In this document: piece by piece, positions 52,383 through 61,641 of the stretch
How the letters are laid out: every line of letters starts with the position of its first letter
Position numbering within the stretch: position 1 is the stretch's first letter
Assembly (NCBI RefSeq): GCF_013911645.1
Contig: NZ_JACESV010000002.1
Span: forward strand, 1,054,001 to 1,118,000
Source of the DNA: Allomuricauda sp.
Lineage (GTDB): Bacteria > Bacteroidota > Bacteroidia > Flavobacteriales > Flavobacteriaceae
DNA: 64,000 nucleotides
Direction: 5' to 3'
The notes under the pieces: model-generated
What the model saw: the letters and a program-made list of their open reading frames with translations, nothing else
Databases searched by the model: none
Told to the model about the DNA's origin: nothing
Translations under genes and position numbers: made by a program

Positions 52383-53960
52383 TTAATATGTTTCAAATTC
52401 TTGAAGGTGTGGTGTATTCCACTTCAGTTGTTTCTCATCCATCACACGGTCCACCAAATCAATGATCTCACGGTTTTGAATAATTTCGATTCCTTTTTCA
52501 ATGTCGTCTGCAAAAACACGGTCGTTTTCGGCAAAGGCAACCTTGGTTCTCAGGAAGGTATGGATTTCATCCAACAGAACCCCGGATTTTAGGGGTTTTC
52601 TGTATTCGAAGGCCTGCGCTGAGGTCAACAATTCGATGGCCAGTATTTTCTCCACATTTTCAATAATGTTGAGTGCTTTTCTACCACTGATGGAACCCAT
52701 GCTCACATGGTCTTCTTGACCCAAAGAGGTAGGAATGCTATCGGCACTGGCGGGGAAACATAGGCTTTTGTTCTCACTGGCCAATGCGGCCGAGGTATAT
52801 TGCAAGATCATATAGCCCGAATTGATTCCGGTATCGTTCATCAATAATTTTGGAACTCCGGGACTGTTGCCCTCAAGGGCGAGATAGATACGGCGGTCGG
52901 AGATATTCCCAATTTCTGAAGCAGCCAAGGCGGCATAATCCAAGGCCATGGCCAAGGGTTGCCCGTGGAAATTTCCACCGCTGATGGTGAGTTCATCATT
53001 TATGATGACAGGATTGTCCGTTACTGAATTGAGTTCGATTTCCAACAATTCCTTAAGGTGGAGCCACGCATTTCGGGATGCCCCGTGCACTTGCGGCATA
53101 CAGCGCAAAGAGTAGGGGTCTTGCACCCGTTCACAATCAATGTGGTCCTCCAAAATCTCGGAACCTTGCAGCAATGTACGAATCCTTCCTGCCACATGTT
53201 GGTTCCCTTTGAACGGACGAAGTTGATGCAATTCTTCAAAAAAGGGCTTCATGGAACCTTGCAAGCCTTCGAGCATCATCGCCCCGATAATATCCGCATG
53301 TCGCAAACAATGCTGTAATTTATGAACGACCATCACCCCGTGTGCAGCGATAAATTGGGTGCCATTGATCAGGGCAAGTCCTTCTTTTGGACCCAATTCC
53401 AAGGGCTTTAATTCTGTTTGTTCAAATAATGCTTGGGTCGGGATGTTTTTTCCCTGATATTCCACTTTCCCCAAACCAATCAAAGGCAGAAACAAATGGG
53501 ACAATGGAGCCAAATCCCCTGATGCCCCCACCGAACCTTGCGAGGGAACCACGGGAATTGCATTGTTTTCCATATGCCAAAGCATACGTTGCAAAGTGGT
53601 TTCGGCAATACCTGAATACCCTTTAGCCAGAGCATGGATTTTTAGAATCAACATGATTTTTGCCAATTCGGTGGAAATGGGTTCGCCCACCCCCACGCTG
53701 TGGCTTTTCAATATGTTGGATTGAAGGATTTTGGTATCAGCTTTGGAAATCTTGGTATTGCACAATGGGCCAAACCCCGTATTGATACCATACACCGTAT
53801 CGCCTTTTTCCACGATGCGTTGCACACGTTCGTAACTCGCTTTTACATTTTTTAGGCATTCATTGGAGAAAACACCTTTTATGGTACCATGGGCCAAGCC
53901 CAAAGCTATGCTTGCGGTCAAATGACCCTCACCAAATTGAAATGTTCGGTCTGTTGCCAT
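52383..53960 (-). CDS. hutH: Histidine ammonia-lyase
   Basis: 525 residues. MIO-forming Ala-Ser-Gly in SQGSVGASGDLAPLSHLFLP (about residues 144-146), active-site GINTGFGPLCN with Tyr in VYGINTG, and QEDHVSMGS downstream. First step of histidine breakdown (histidine to urocanate plus ammonia). First gene of the hutH-hutI-hutU-hutG operon and divergent from the LysR regulator gene, which probably controls it. Confidence 0.96.
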   Translation of the reverse strand: MATDRTFQFGEGHLTASIALGLAHGTIKGVFSNECLKNVKASYERVQRIVEKGDTVYGINTGFGPLCNTKISKADTKILQSNILKSHSVGVGEPISTELAKIMLILKIHALAKGYSGIAETTLQRMLWHMENNAIPVVPSQGSVGASGDLAPLSHLFLPLIGLGKVEYQGKNIPTQALFEQTELKPLELGPKEGLALINGTQFIAAHGVMVVHKLQHCLRHADIIGAMMLEGLQGSMKPFFEELHQLRPFKGNQHVAGRIRTLLQGSEILEDHIDCERVQDPYSLRCMPQVHGASRNAWLHLKELLEIELNSVTDNPVIINDELTISGGNFHGQPLAMALDYAALAASEIGNISDRRIYLALEGNSPGVPKLLMNDTGINSGYMILQYTSAALASENKSLCFPASADSIPTSLGQEDHVSMGSISGRKALNIIENVEKILAIELLTSAQAFEYRKPLKSGVLLDEIHTFLRTKVAFAENDRVFADDIEKGIEIIQNREIIDLVDRVMDEKQLKWNTPHLQEFETY

Positions 53961-54010
53961 GCTTTTGAATTAATTTACTAACTGATTGTCCGCAATCAAT
54001 CATGGTGAAC

Positions 54011-54112
54011 TGTCACTTCGAGTCTTTCGACTACGTTCAAGATGAACTTAAGTCGAGAAGTTATTGGACTCAAAGTCTTAAAAATGAGGTCTCGACTGCG
54101 TTCGACCTGACA
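54011..54112. repeat. Dispersed palindromic repeat upstream of hutH
   Basis: TGTCACTTCGAGTCTTTCGA ... AAGTCGAGAAG ... GGTCTCGACTGCGTTCGACC TGACA. Ends pair as in the 47866 copy. It sits in the hutH-lysR intergenic region, close to where the hutH promoter is expected. Confidence 0.7.
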
Positions 54113-54176
54113 ACTTTTTGTTTATATGATTAATCACGGCTATTCAAAGTTACCGATTAGGTTTAATAATTACCAA

Positions 54177-54204
54177 TACTTATTTTTGTAACAATCAATA
54201 AGTA
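54177..54204. promoter_or_regulatory. 8-bp inverted repeat and -7 box at the LysR gene start
   Basis: TACTTATT (54177-54184) and AATAAGTA (54197-54204) form a perfect inverted repeat with a 12-bp spacer, fitting a LysR-type T-N11-A site. TATTTTTG (54181-54188) overlaps the left arm and matches TAnnTTTG, suggesting autoregulation. Confidence 0.45.
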
Positions 54205-55091
54205 TGAATTATCAAATAGAGCTTCGACATTTCATCTATTTTTTGGCCGTGGCCGAAGAACTGCACTATAGGAAGGCTGCTGAAAAACTCTTTATTTCCC
54301 AACCCGGTTTGAGCACGCAAATCAAACAGATGGAGGAGATTTTGGAAACCCAACTTTTTGTGAGGGACAAGAAAAAGGTTAGCCTTACTCCAGCGGGTGA
54401 GTTTTTAAAGAAGGAGGTGGAATTCATTTTGAACCATTTGGAGCAGACCAAAAAGCAGGTGAAACTTATCGGCGATGGACAATTGGGGGAGGTACGCATC
54501 GGTTTTTTGGGTTCTGCGATGCAAAATGTGGTACCCAATTTATTATTGGGATTGAAGGAAAAATACCCAACGGTTCACACTTCCTTGGAAGAACTTTCCA
54601 ATCGTGCACAGATCAATGCGATATTGGCCGATCGTTTGGATTTGGGCTTTGTACGATTGTCGCGAGTACCCAAAGGATTGGATGTGAAGCCCGTTTTTGA
54701 GGACACCTTTTCCTTGGTGCTGCCAGCGGAGCATCCTTTGGATGCAATGAATTTCAAGAACATCAATCAAGTGGCGGATGAAGATTTTATCCTTTTTTCC
54801 CAGGATTATAGCCCTATGTATTACGATACGGTGCTCAGTATTTGTGAGGATAGTGGGTTTGTACCTCATGTTTCGCATAAATCGGTACATGCCCAGACCA
54901 TTTTTAAACTGGTGGAGAACAGATTGGGCATTGCCATTGTGCCAACTACCCTTCAATATGGGTTTCAGATGAAGGTGAAGTTCATCGAGATGAAAAAAAT
55001 TAAGCAACGGGCCGTATTGAGCATGGTCTGGAAAACCGACAATCGGAATCCTGCGCTACAGAAATGTATGGATTTGCTCATGGAATTATGA
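54204..55091 (+). CDS. LysR-family transcriptional regulator
   Basis: 295 residues. N-terminal winged HTH (MNYQIELRHFIYFLAVAEEL HYRKAAEKLFISQPGLSTQI KQME), linker helix, then a periplasmic-binding-protein-like effector domain (VRIGFLGSAMQNVVPNLLLG; LDLGFVRLSRVPKGL; GIAIVPTTLQYG). Divergent from hutH, so probably the histidine-utilisation regulator, although it is LysR- rather than HutC-type; the link is by position. Nitroreductase gene follows after 48 bp. Confidence 0.93.
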   Translation: MNYQIELRHFIYFLAVAEELHYRKAAEKLFISQPGLSTQIKQMEEILETQLFVRDKKKVSLTPAGEFLKKEVEFILNHLEQTKKQVKLIGDGQLGEVRIGFLGSAMQNVVPNLLLGLKEKYPTVHTSLEELSNRAQINAILADRLDLGFVRLSRVPKGLDVKPVFEDTFSLVLPAEHPLDAMNFKNINQVADEDFILFSQDYSPMYYDTVLSICEDSGFVPHVSHKSVHAQTIFKLVENRLGIAIVPTTLQYGFQMKVKFIEMKKIKQRAVLSMVWKTDNRNPALQKCMDLLMEL

Positions 55092-55139
55092 CGGCAATGT
55101 TTTCGAGTGTAACTTTGGAATTCAAATTAATACACAACT

Positions 55140-55694
55140 ATGATTTTTGACTTGATCAAGGAGCGAAGAAGCATTTTTCCTCCGCAATATATTGATAAGC
55201 CCATCGCCAAAGAAACCATTGAAAAGATTTTGGAAGCGGCCAATTGGGCCCCTACCCATAAAAAAACAGAACCTTGGCGCTTTAAGGTGTTGACAGGTGA
55301 AAAGAAACAGGAACTGGGGATTTTTCTTTCCAATAAATATGAGGAAACGGACCCCAAGCCAAAGCAGATGAAGATTAAAAAATTACAATTTAACCCGTCA
55401 AATTCGGGTGCTGTAATCGCTATCTGCATGCAACGGGACCCTAAGGAAAGCCTGCCCGAGTGGGAAGAGATTGCATCCGTGGCCATGGCTGTGCAAAATA
55501 TGTGGCTGTGCTGCACCGAACTCGGTATCGGAAGTTATTGGTCTTCCCCCGGGCTCATAAAATACATGGATGAGTTCTTCAATCTAAATGATGGAGAAAG
55601 GTGTTTGGGCTTTTTCTATATGGGTTATTTTGATGGTGAGGTAATCCCATCCGCCAGAACCCCTATTTCCGAAAAAGTGGAGTGGCTGGTTTAA
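55140..55694 (+). CDS. Nitroreductase-family protein
   Basis: 184 residues. FMN-binding signature at the start (IKERRSIFPPQYIDKPIAKE, R-R-S), ANWAPTHKKTEPWRFKVLTG, and the second FMN region MAVQNMWLCCTELGIGSYWS, with the C-terminal FYMGYFDGE. NAD(P)H-dependent flavoprotein of the small YdjA-like type; substrate unknown. Its last four bases overlap the end of the convergent DUF456 gene. Confidence 0.92.
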   Translation: MIFDLIKERRSIFPPQYIDKPIAKETIEKILEAANWAPTHKKTEPWRFKVLTGEKKQELGIFLSNKYEETDPKPKQMKIKKLQFNPSNSGAVIAICMQRDPKESLPEWEEIASVAMAVQNMWLCCTELGIGSYWSSPGLIKYMDEFFNLNDGERCLGFFYMGYFDGEVIPSARTPISEKVEWLV

Positions 55695-56203
55695 CTAAAG
55701 GTAAACAGGTCGCCCGCATATTTGATGGAAATGTACACGTAGAAGATGGCATACACAACGGTGACCAACAATTTCATAAAGGTACCGGTCAAAAAACCTA
55801 AAAACGAACCGAAAGCCGCCTTCATGGCGGTTTCTTTGTTGGCTTTGTTCAATAATTCACCGACCAAGGCCCCAATAAAAGGCCAAATAATAATCCCGAA
55901 TGGGCCAAAAATAGGAACAAAGATAGCCACAAGTAATCCTACAATGGTGCCCCACATTCCTGCTTTGCTGCCACCAAACCGTTTGGTGCCCATGGCGGGG
56001 ATCACATAATCCAAAACTGTTATGGTTATGGCTATCACAAAGGTAACCCCCAATACCCACCAATTATCGGGTACGGCTTTGGTCAGATAAAGCAGTAGCA
56101 GTCCAACCCAACTTATAGGCGGACCGGGCAATACCGGTAAAAGGCTCCCCAGTATCCCGACGAGCATCAAAATGAACCCTAAAATGAGTAGTGCAATGTC
56201 CAT
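55691..56203 (-). CDS. DUF456-family membrane protein
   Basis: 170 residues, almost wholly hydrophobic with about four or five membrane spans (ALLILGFILMLVGILGSLLP; WWVLGVTFVIAITITVLDYV; GTIVGLLVAIFVPIFGPFGI). The motif LPVLPGPPISWVGLL and the DYVIPAMGTKRFGGSKAGMW loop are typical of DUF456. Function unknown. It is convergent with the nitroreductase gene (4-bp overlap). Confidence 0.92.
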   Translation of the reverse strand: MDIALLILGFILMLVGILGSLLPVLPGPPISWVGLLLLYLTKAVPDNWWVLGVTFVIAITITVLDYVIPAMGTKRFGGSKAGMWGTIVGLLVAIFVPIFGPFGIIIWPFIGALVGELLNKANKETAMKAAFGSFLGFLTGTFMKLLVTVVYAIFYVYISIKYAGDLFTFS

Positions 56204-56317
56204 GGTTGTGTTTTTCTGTTAGACAAAAGTAGCTGACAATTGTTACAATCAAAATCAAAATGAAACCCTGTCCTTAAAAATTTCGTAGGTAAATTTGAAA
56301 CCAATTACGAAACTGTC

Positions 56318-56758
56318 GTGAAAACAAGTAAAACACATACAAAACCAAGGTTCATTCAAATGGGGTGTGCCGTAATGTGCATGTTTTATTTGCTTGGACT
56401 TTTTAATGGTTTGGTACTGGAAGCCCTGCACGAAGTATCGCACGTGATGGCCCCAAAAGCACACCACCATAACTTTGCCTCGGATCACGAAGCTATTGAT
56501 TATTCTTCATTGGAGGCTATGGCAGGTCACTCGCACAAAGCTTTGGAAGCTTTAAAGGATTTATTGGAGGCCAATCAACCAGATGAGCACGAATCCAAGG
56601 ATGATATCAGCCTAAAATTGGATAAACACTTCATTGAAGAAATTCAAATTGCACCTGAAATCAATACTTTAATAGACAGCAATCGTCTTTGGGCATACCA
56701 AAACATAACTTCTTTTTGGTGCCAAGGGGTAACCACGCCTCCTCCCCAGCATAGCTGA
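56318..56758 (+). CDS. His-rich small membrane-anchored protein, possible metal-binding
   Basis: 146 residues with a GTG start at 56318. One hydrophobic segment (CAVMCMFYLLGLFNGLVLEA) followed by His clusters: LHEVSHVMAPKAHHHNFASD HEAID and MAGHSHKALE, then an acidic helical part and a Gln/His end (TTPPPQHS). Not a recognised family. It precedes a TonB-dependent receptor gene by 114 bp on the same strand, the receptor also being rich in His in its plug (VDHGTD..SHAHGQGYADLHF), so a shared role in metal (for example Zn or Cu) acquisition or sensing is a reasonable guess. Confidence 0.65.
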   Translation: MKTSKTHTKPRFIQMGCAVMCMFYLLGLFNGLVLEALHEVSHVMAPKAHHHNFASDHEAIDYSSLEAMAGHSHKALEALKDLLEANQPDEHESKDDISLKLDKHFIEEIQIAPEINTLIDSNRLWAYQNITSFWCQGVTTPPPQHS

Positions 56759-56872
56759 AATAAACTAGACCAAAATTTTAAGGAACAGGCTTCATCAATA
56801 CTTCGATGAAGCAAGGTCTAGGGATGCTATTGTTCAGACTTATTTACACAAATCAAATTAAAAGACAACGAC

Positions 56873-59098
56873 ATGAAATATTTTATGGCGGTATTGTCCA
56901 TGCTGTTCATGGGCACTATTGCTGCGCAAAACGTACAAGGAAAACTGGTGGATGAAGCTGGTTCCCCGATAGAGGACGCTGGAATTTTTAACAAGACCAG
57001 TGGCCAACACAGTCACACCGATGGAACAGGGCATTTTGTTCTGGACAGGACTTCGGTAAACGATACCATTTATTTTTCAAAACTTGGGTATGCCACCCAA
57101 ACCAAAGTGGTAAATCAATCTGATTTACAGAACCCGATTAGCATTGTCCTTAAAGAGAGTTCTATTTCTTTGGATCAAGTGGTTTTGGTATCCGAAGTGG
57201 ATGCCTTGAGTAGGGTGGTGGATGTGGATGTGAAAACGAATCCCGTAAAATCCTCACAGGAAATTTTGAGAAAGGTGCCCGGGCTGATTATTGGTCAGCA
57301 TGCTGGAGGCGGAAAGGCCGAGCAGCTATTTTTGCGCGGTTTTGACGTGGATCACGGTACCGATGTTGCCATCAATGTGGATGGTATGCCCGTAAATATG
57401 GTGTCCCACGCCCACGGGCAGGGATATGCCGATCTTCACTTTGTGATTCCGGAAACCATTGAAAACGTAAACTTTGGAAAAGGACCGTATTATGCCGATC
57501 AAGGCAATTTTAATACGGCGGGCTACGTCAATCTAAAGTTGAGAAAAGGTTTGGACAAAAGTATGTTGTCCACCGAAGTAGGGCAATTTGGAGCGCGAAG
57601 ATTTATGGGTATGTTCAATGTGATGGACAACCAGAACAGCAATGCCTATTTGGCCTCCGAACTATATTTAACCGATGGTCCATTCCAGTCGCCGCAGAAC
57701 TTTAATCGTATCAATATTTTGGGAAGGTACCGCTACGCGTTGCCGGGTGATCAAGAGTTGTTGTTGACCGCATCTCATTTTTCAAGCAAATGGGATGCTT
57801 CTGGACAAATACCGCAACGAGCCGTGGACCAGGGTCTGATTGGTCGTTTTGGTGCCATTGACGATACCGAGGGTGGGCAAACCAGTAGAACCAACTTTGT
57901 ATTGAATCACAACAAGAATATGGGAACGGGGAAATCGCTCAACACAATGGCTTTTGTGTCCCATTATGATTTTGAACTGTATTCCAACTTTACCTTTTTC
58001 TTGGAAGACCCCGTGAACGGAGATCAGATCAGACAATTTGAAGACCGACTGATGGCGGGTGCCAAAACGGTTTTTCAGGACAATTCGGCCAAGTTGGGCG
58101 GTATGGATTTCAAATACAATGCAGGAATTGGTTTCAGATACGACAATGTGGACGACAACCAATTGTCCCGCACCCTGAATCGCCAGGAATTATTGGAACG
58201 TTTGGCTTATGGTGATGTGGATGAGGTGAACAGCTACGCCTTTGCGGGCGCTGAATTCAAATCGGGCAGATTTACTTTTGAACCCGCTGTTCGTTTAGAT
58301 TATTTTAGGTTCGATTACATTGATAAAATGAGTGAACTGTACGATAGCCGAAGCGAGGAAAAAGTGGCTTTTAGCCCAAAGTTCAATACCATTTACAGTC
58401 CAACAGAAAACACTCAGCTTTTCTTGAAAACGGGCATTGGTTTTCACTCCAACGACACTAGGGTAGTGGTTGCGAATGGTGGTGAGGAGATTCTACCTGC
58501 CGCCTACGGTGTTGATTTGGGAACCATCATAAAACCAATAAATAAGTTGGTCTTGAACGCCACGTTGTGGACTTTGTTCCTAGATCAAGAGTTTGTGTAT
58601 GTAGGAGATGCAGGTATTGTTGAGCCCAGCGGAAAAACCCGAAGGATGGGAGTTGAAGTAGGGGCGAGGTATCAACCCTTGGATTGGCTTTATATGTACT
58701 CTGATGCCAACTACACCCACGCTCGTAGTACCGAAGAGGCCGATGGGCAAGATTATATTCCTCTGGCGCCCGATTTCACAATGGCAGGAGGAGTTACCTT
58801 GGGAGGCAACCAGGGCTTTTCGGGCGGAATCAATTATCGATATATTGACGATAGGCCCGCCAATGAGGATAATTCCATCGTAGCCGAAGGGTATTTTGTA
58901 ACCGATGCCACCCTTAACTATAGTGTGAAGAATTGGACGTTTGGACTGATTGTGGAGAACCTGTTCGATACCGAATGGAACGAAACGCAATTTGCCACGG
59001 AAAGCCGTTTGTTCAATGAACCGAATTCGTTTGAAGAAATCCATTTTACCCCAGGCACACCTTTCTATTTAAGAGGAAAGGTGACCGTAACTTTTTAA
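56873..59098 (+). CDS. TonB-dependent receptor with carboxypeptidase-like N-terminal domain
   Basis: 741 residues. Signal peptide (MKYFMAVLSMLFMGTIAAQ), carboxypeptidase-D-like regulatory domain (GKLVDEAGSPIEDAGIFNKT, residues ~22-105), plug (VDVKTNPVKSSQEILRKVPG LIIGQHAGGGKAEQLFLRGF ... YVNLKLRKG, ~115-230) and a 22-strand type barrel ending in aromatic FYLRGKVTVTF. A SusC-like TonB-box region is not evident; it is a solitary receptor. The plug has the His-rich stretch NMVSHAHGQGYADLHF, which hints at a metal or metal-chelate ligand. Followed by a strong terminator. Confidence 0.93.
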   Translation: MKYFMAVLSMLFMGTIAAQNVQGKLVDEAGSPIEDAGIFNKTSGQHSHTDGTGHFVLDRTSVNDTIYFSKLGYATQTKVVNQSDLQNPISIVLKESSISLDQVVLVSEVDALSRVVDVDVKTNPVKSSQEILRKVPGLIIGQHAGGGKAEQLFLRGFDVDHGTDVAINVDGMPVNMVSHAHGQGYADLHFVIPETIENVNFGKGPYYADQGNFNTAGYVNLKLRKGLDKSMLSTEVGQFGARRFMGMFNVMDNQNSNAYLASELYLTDGPFQSPQNFNRINILGRYRYALPGDQELLLTASHFSSKWDASGQIPQRAVDQGLIGRFGAIDDTEGGQTSRTNFVLNHNKNMGTGKSLNTMAFVSHYDFELYSNFTFFLEDPVNGDQIRQFEDRLMAGAKTVFQDNSAKLGGMDFKYNAGIGFRYDNVDDNQLSRTLNRQELLERLAYGDVDEVNSYAFAGAEFKSGRFTFEPAVRLDYFRFDYIDKMSELYDSRSEEKVAFSPKFNTIYSPTENTQLFLKTGIGFHSNDTRVVVANGGEEILPAAYGVDLGTIIKPINKLVLNATLWTLFLDQEFVYVGDAGIVEPSGKTRRMGVEVGARYQPLDWLYMYSDANYTHARSTEEADGQDYIPLAPDFTMAGGVTLGGNQGFSGGINYRYIDDRPANEDNSIVAEGYFVTDATLNYSVKNWTFGLIVENLFDTEWNETQFATESRLFNEPNSFEEIHFTPGTPFYLRGKVTVTF

Positions 59099-59104
59099 AC
59101 AACT

Positions 59105-59137
59105 ATCCGCCAGTATGCTACGCTGGCGGATTTTTTA
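59105..59137 (+). terminator. Terminator of the TonB-dependent receptor gene
   Basis: Stem ATCCGCCAG / CTGGCGGAT with a 9-nt loop, followed by TTTTTATT. Seven bases after the stop codon. Confidence 0.85.
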
Positions 59138-59147
59138 TTCATTTTTA

Positions 59148-59181
59148 AACTAAAAAATTAGTTTAAACTAATTTTTTAGTT
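59148..59181. promoter_or_regulatory. 34-bp perfect palindrome: two tandem dyads, probable BlaI operator
   Basis: AACTAA-AAAA-TTAGTT, TA, AACTAA-TTTT-TTAGTT: each 16-bp half is itself a dyad and the whole is a perfect palindrome. It lies about 225 bp upstream of blaI and directly before TATATTAG, a possible -7 box. BlaI/MecI repressors bind dyads of this size, so it is a likely autoregulatory site. The following 200 bp hold dispersed repeats. Confidence 0.6.
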
Positions 59182-59190
59182 ATATTAGCA

Positions 59191-59390
59191 GTGTCATTTC
59201 GAACTGAGCATAGCGAATGTGAGAAATCTCAAACCATTTTTTGGTTTATGAGTTGCAATTCCACAACTCATTTTCGAATTGTCAGACTGAGCGCAGTCGA
59301 AGTCAAGATGAGAAATCTAGCTTGTAATTAAAGATTTGAATTGTATTTAAAATATTAATAAGTGGATTCCCGATTTCTCGGGAATGACAA
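59191..59390. repeat. Dispersed repeats in the blaI leader
   Basis: Pieces GTCATTTCGAACTGAGCATA, GTCAGACTGAGCGCAGTCGA AGTC, and GATTCCCGATTTCTCGGGAA TGACA, each a family member or part of one. GAGAAATCT recurs near 59222 and 59312. They lie between the putative operator and the gene. Confidence 0.6.
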
Positions 59391-59404
59391 CTAAAACGTG
59401 TCAA

Positions 59405-59767
59405 ATGAAACAACTCACCAAAGCAGAAGAAGAGGTAATGCAGCTCCTTTGGAAAATTGAAAAAGGGAACGTAGCTGCAATTTTAGAGGAATTGCCAGAG
59501 CCCAAGCCAGCCTACAATACCGTGTCCACTATTGTCAGAATTTTAGAGGACAAAGGCTTTGTGTCGCACGAAAAAGTAGGCAAGGGGCATGTGTACTTTC
59601 CTTTAATAAAAAAGGAAGAGTACAGTAATCAGAGCCTGAACAAATTGATGGAGGGGTATTTCCAAGGATCATTTAGCAGCATGGTATCCTTTTTTATGAA
59701 GAAAAACGACATCAGCTTGAAGGAACTCGAAGAAATCATGAAGAACATTAAAGACAACGAGCAATGA
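59405..59767 (+). CDS. blaI: BlaI/MecI-family repressor
   Basis: 120 residues from MKQLTKAEEEVMQLLWKIEK (ATG 59405); an ATG seven codons earlier is part of a repeat. Winged helix with AYNTVSTIVRILEDKGFVSH EKVGKGHVYFPLI, then a C-terminal dimerisation part. Represses its own operon and is inactivated by the M56 protease encoded downstream (ATGA overlap). Confidence 0.93.
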   Translation: MKQLTKAEEEVMQLLWKIEKGNVAAILEELPEPKPAYNTVSTIVRILEDKGFVSHEKVGKGHVYFPLIKKEEYSNQSLNKLMEGYFQGSFSSMVSFFMKKNDISLKELEEIMKNIKDNEQ

Positions 59768-61617
59768 TTACCTATATATTGGAATCTTTAGCGTTTCAAC
59801 TGGTCTTTTTGTTGACCTACGACCTTTTTCTAAAGAAAGAGACCTTTTTTCAATGGAACCGGGTATATCTGTTGGGCACGTTTGCTCTTTCCCTCATATT
59901 GCCTTGGGTAAAGATTCAAGCACTCCAGACCACTATGCCACAGGAGTTGCAGACCACAACGGTATTTCTCGCCCAATTGAATGGGGTAGTGCTCGGCCCC
60001 GGCGCAGAAGAAACCAGTTTTCTGGAACGTATCTCTTGGCCGTATTTGGTTTTGGGCGTGGGGAGTATGTTGGCCGCTATTTGGTTCGTGTACAAGTTGA
60101 TTCAAATAAGTAGACTCCGCCGTAAAAGTGTTGTGGAGAATTATCAAGACTTCACAAAGGTTACAGTACCTAAAAGTACTTCCGCTTTCTCCTTTTTCCG
60201 AAGCATTTTTATGGGCGAGGAAATCAAAAAGGATAAGGAGCCCAATATTCTGGCTCACGAATTGGTGCATGTAAAGCAATGGCACACCTTGGACCTCCTC
60301 TTTTTTGAAATGGCCCGAATCGTCTTCTGGTTTAATCCCTTGGTGTATATCTATCAAAAGAGAATTGCCGAATTGCACGAGTTTATTGCGGATGAAAAAG
60401 CCGTCAAGCAAAACAAGGTGGCACATTTTGAGATGCTGTTGTCCGAAGCGTTCCAAACACATAACATCAGTTTTGTCAATCAATTTTTTACGAAATCATT
60501 AATCAAAAAACGAATAGTCATGTTACAAAAAAAGAAATCCAAAGCCGTATGGCAATTAAAGTACGTATTGTTGTTGCCCCTAGTTTTTGGGATGTTGGTT
60601 TACACCTCTTGCGAGAGCGAAAATGAATCAAAAGCAGAAGAGGTAGGAGTAGTTCCAATGGAGGAGGAAATGGCTGTTGTTGGTTATGGCGAAGCAAATA
60701 ATATAGTCACTTTAAAAGTGGGTGACATCGGGTCGTTAACCGAAGACGAAAAATTTAAGCGAGATCAACTTTTGAAAGAATTAGGTAATAGCAAAGAGGT
60801 ATCTACATTGGAAATAGTTGATAGGAAAAATATCAGGCTTAAAATGACAATTAACAAGGATGAAAGTATCTCTAATGAAGGGACTGTTTCTATTCCATTT
60901 GGCGTAATAGATGAAGTACCCGTTTTTCCAGGTTGCGAAGACGCTGATGATAAAAGAGCATGCTTTCAGGAAAAAATACAGGCACATATCCGCAAAAACT
61001 TTCATTATCCCGAAGCTGCCCAACAACTTGGGGTCCAAGGAAGGGTCTCTTCCATATTCATAATTGATACAGAAGGAAATGTAGTCGATATACAAATGAG
61101 AGGCCCACACGAACTTTTGGAAGAAGAAACGGAACGGATTTTGGAAAAATTACCACAAATGCAACCAGGCAAGCACGAAGGTAAGACGGTCAAGGTACCT
61201 TTTTCCATTCCCATAGTTTTTAAGCTCCAAGGGAATGATGAAGAGGAAATCAGTGAGCAAAGAGGGGAAGGACTTGGGGTTCCGTTTGCGAACGTTGATG
61301 AGGTTCCAGTCTTTCCGGGATGCGAAGATGCTGATGATAAAAGAGCTTGCTTCAATGAACAGATTGTGAAGCATATTAAAAAACATTTTAATTACCCTAA
61401 AAAAGCTCAAGAATTGGGTGTTCAAGGTAGGGTGAGTGTGATTTTTGTGATTGGGAAAGATGGAATAATTACAGACATAGGGAAGCGTGGTCCACACGAG
61501 TTATTGGAAAATGAAGCTGTCAGAATCATAGAACGTTTGCCCAAAATGCAACCGGGCAAACATAAAGGCGAAGTGGTAAAAGTACCTTTTGCCATTCCAA
61601 TCACTTTTAAATTATAG
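59764..61617 (+). CDS. BlaR1-type M56 metalloprotease with two TonB C-terminal-like domains
   Basis: 617 residues. N-terminal membrane part (ITYILESLAFQLVFLLTYDL; YLVLGVGSMLAAIWFVYKLI), then the M56 zinc protease with HELVH (EPNILAHELVHVKQWHTLDL LFFE, near residue 160) and LHEFIADEKA. A further membrane segment (YVLLLPLVFGMLVYTSC) leads to the outside. The C-terminal ~240 residues hold two copies of a TonB_C-like domain (residues ~380-490 and ~508-617), each with DEVPVFPGCEDADDKRACF, then NFHYPEAAQQLGVQGRVS or the like, and MQPGKHEGKTVKVPF. They replace the penicillin-sensor domain of BlaR1. Likely ligand sensing or envelope stress. Confidence 0.9.
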   Translation: MITYILESLAFQLVFLLTYDLFLKKETFFQWNRVYLLGTFALSLILPWVKIQALQTTMPQELQTTTVFLAQLNGVVLGPGAEETSFLERISWPYLVLGVGSMLAAIWFVYKLIQISRLRRKSVVENYQDFTKVTVPKSTSAFSFFRSIFMGEEIKKDKEPNILAHELVHVKQWHTLDLLFFEMARIVFWFNPLVYIYQKRIAELHEFIADEKAVKQNKVAHFEMLLSEAFQTHNISFVNQFFTKSLIKKRIVMLQKKKSKAVWQLKYVLLLPLVFGMLVYTSCESENESKAEEVGVVPMEEEMAVVGYGEANNIVTLKVGDIGSLTEDEKFKRDQLLKELGNSKEVSTLEIVDRKNIRLKMTINKDESISNEGTVSIPFGVIDEVPVFPGCEDADDKRACFQEKIQAHIRKNFHYPEAAQQLGVQGRVSSIFIIDTEGNVVDIQMRGPHELLEEETERILEKLPQMQPGKHEGKTVKVPFSIPIVFKLQGNDEEEISEQRGEGLGVPFANVDEVPVFPGCEDADDKRACFNEQIVKHIKKHFNYPKKAQELGVQGRVSVIFVIGKDGIITDIGKRGPHELLENEAVRIIERLPKMQPGKHKGEVVKVPFAIPITFKL

Positions 61618-61641
61618 TTGGAATAGCATATAGCGAAAATC

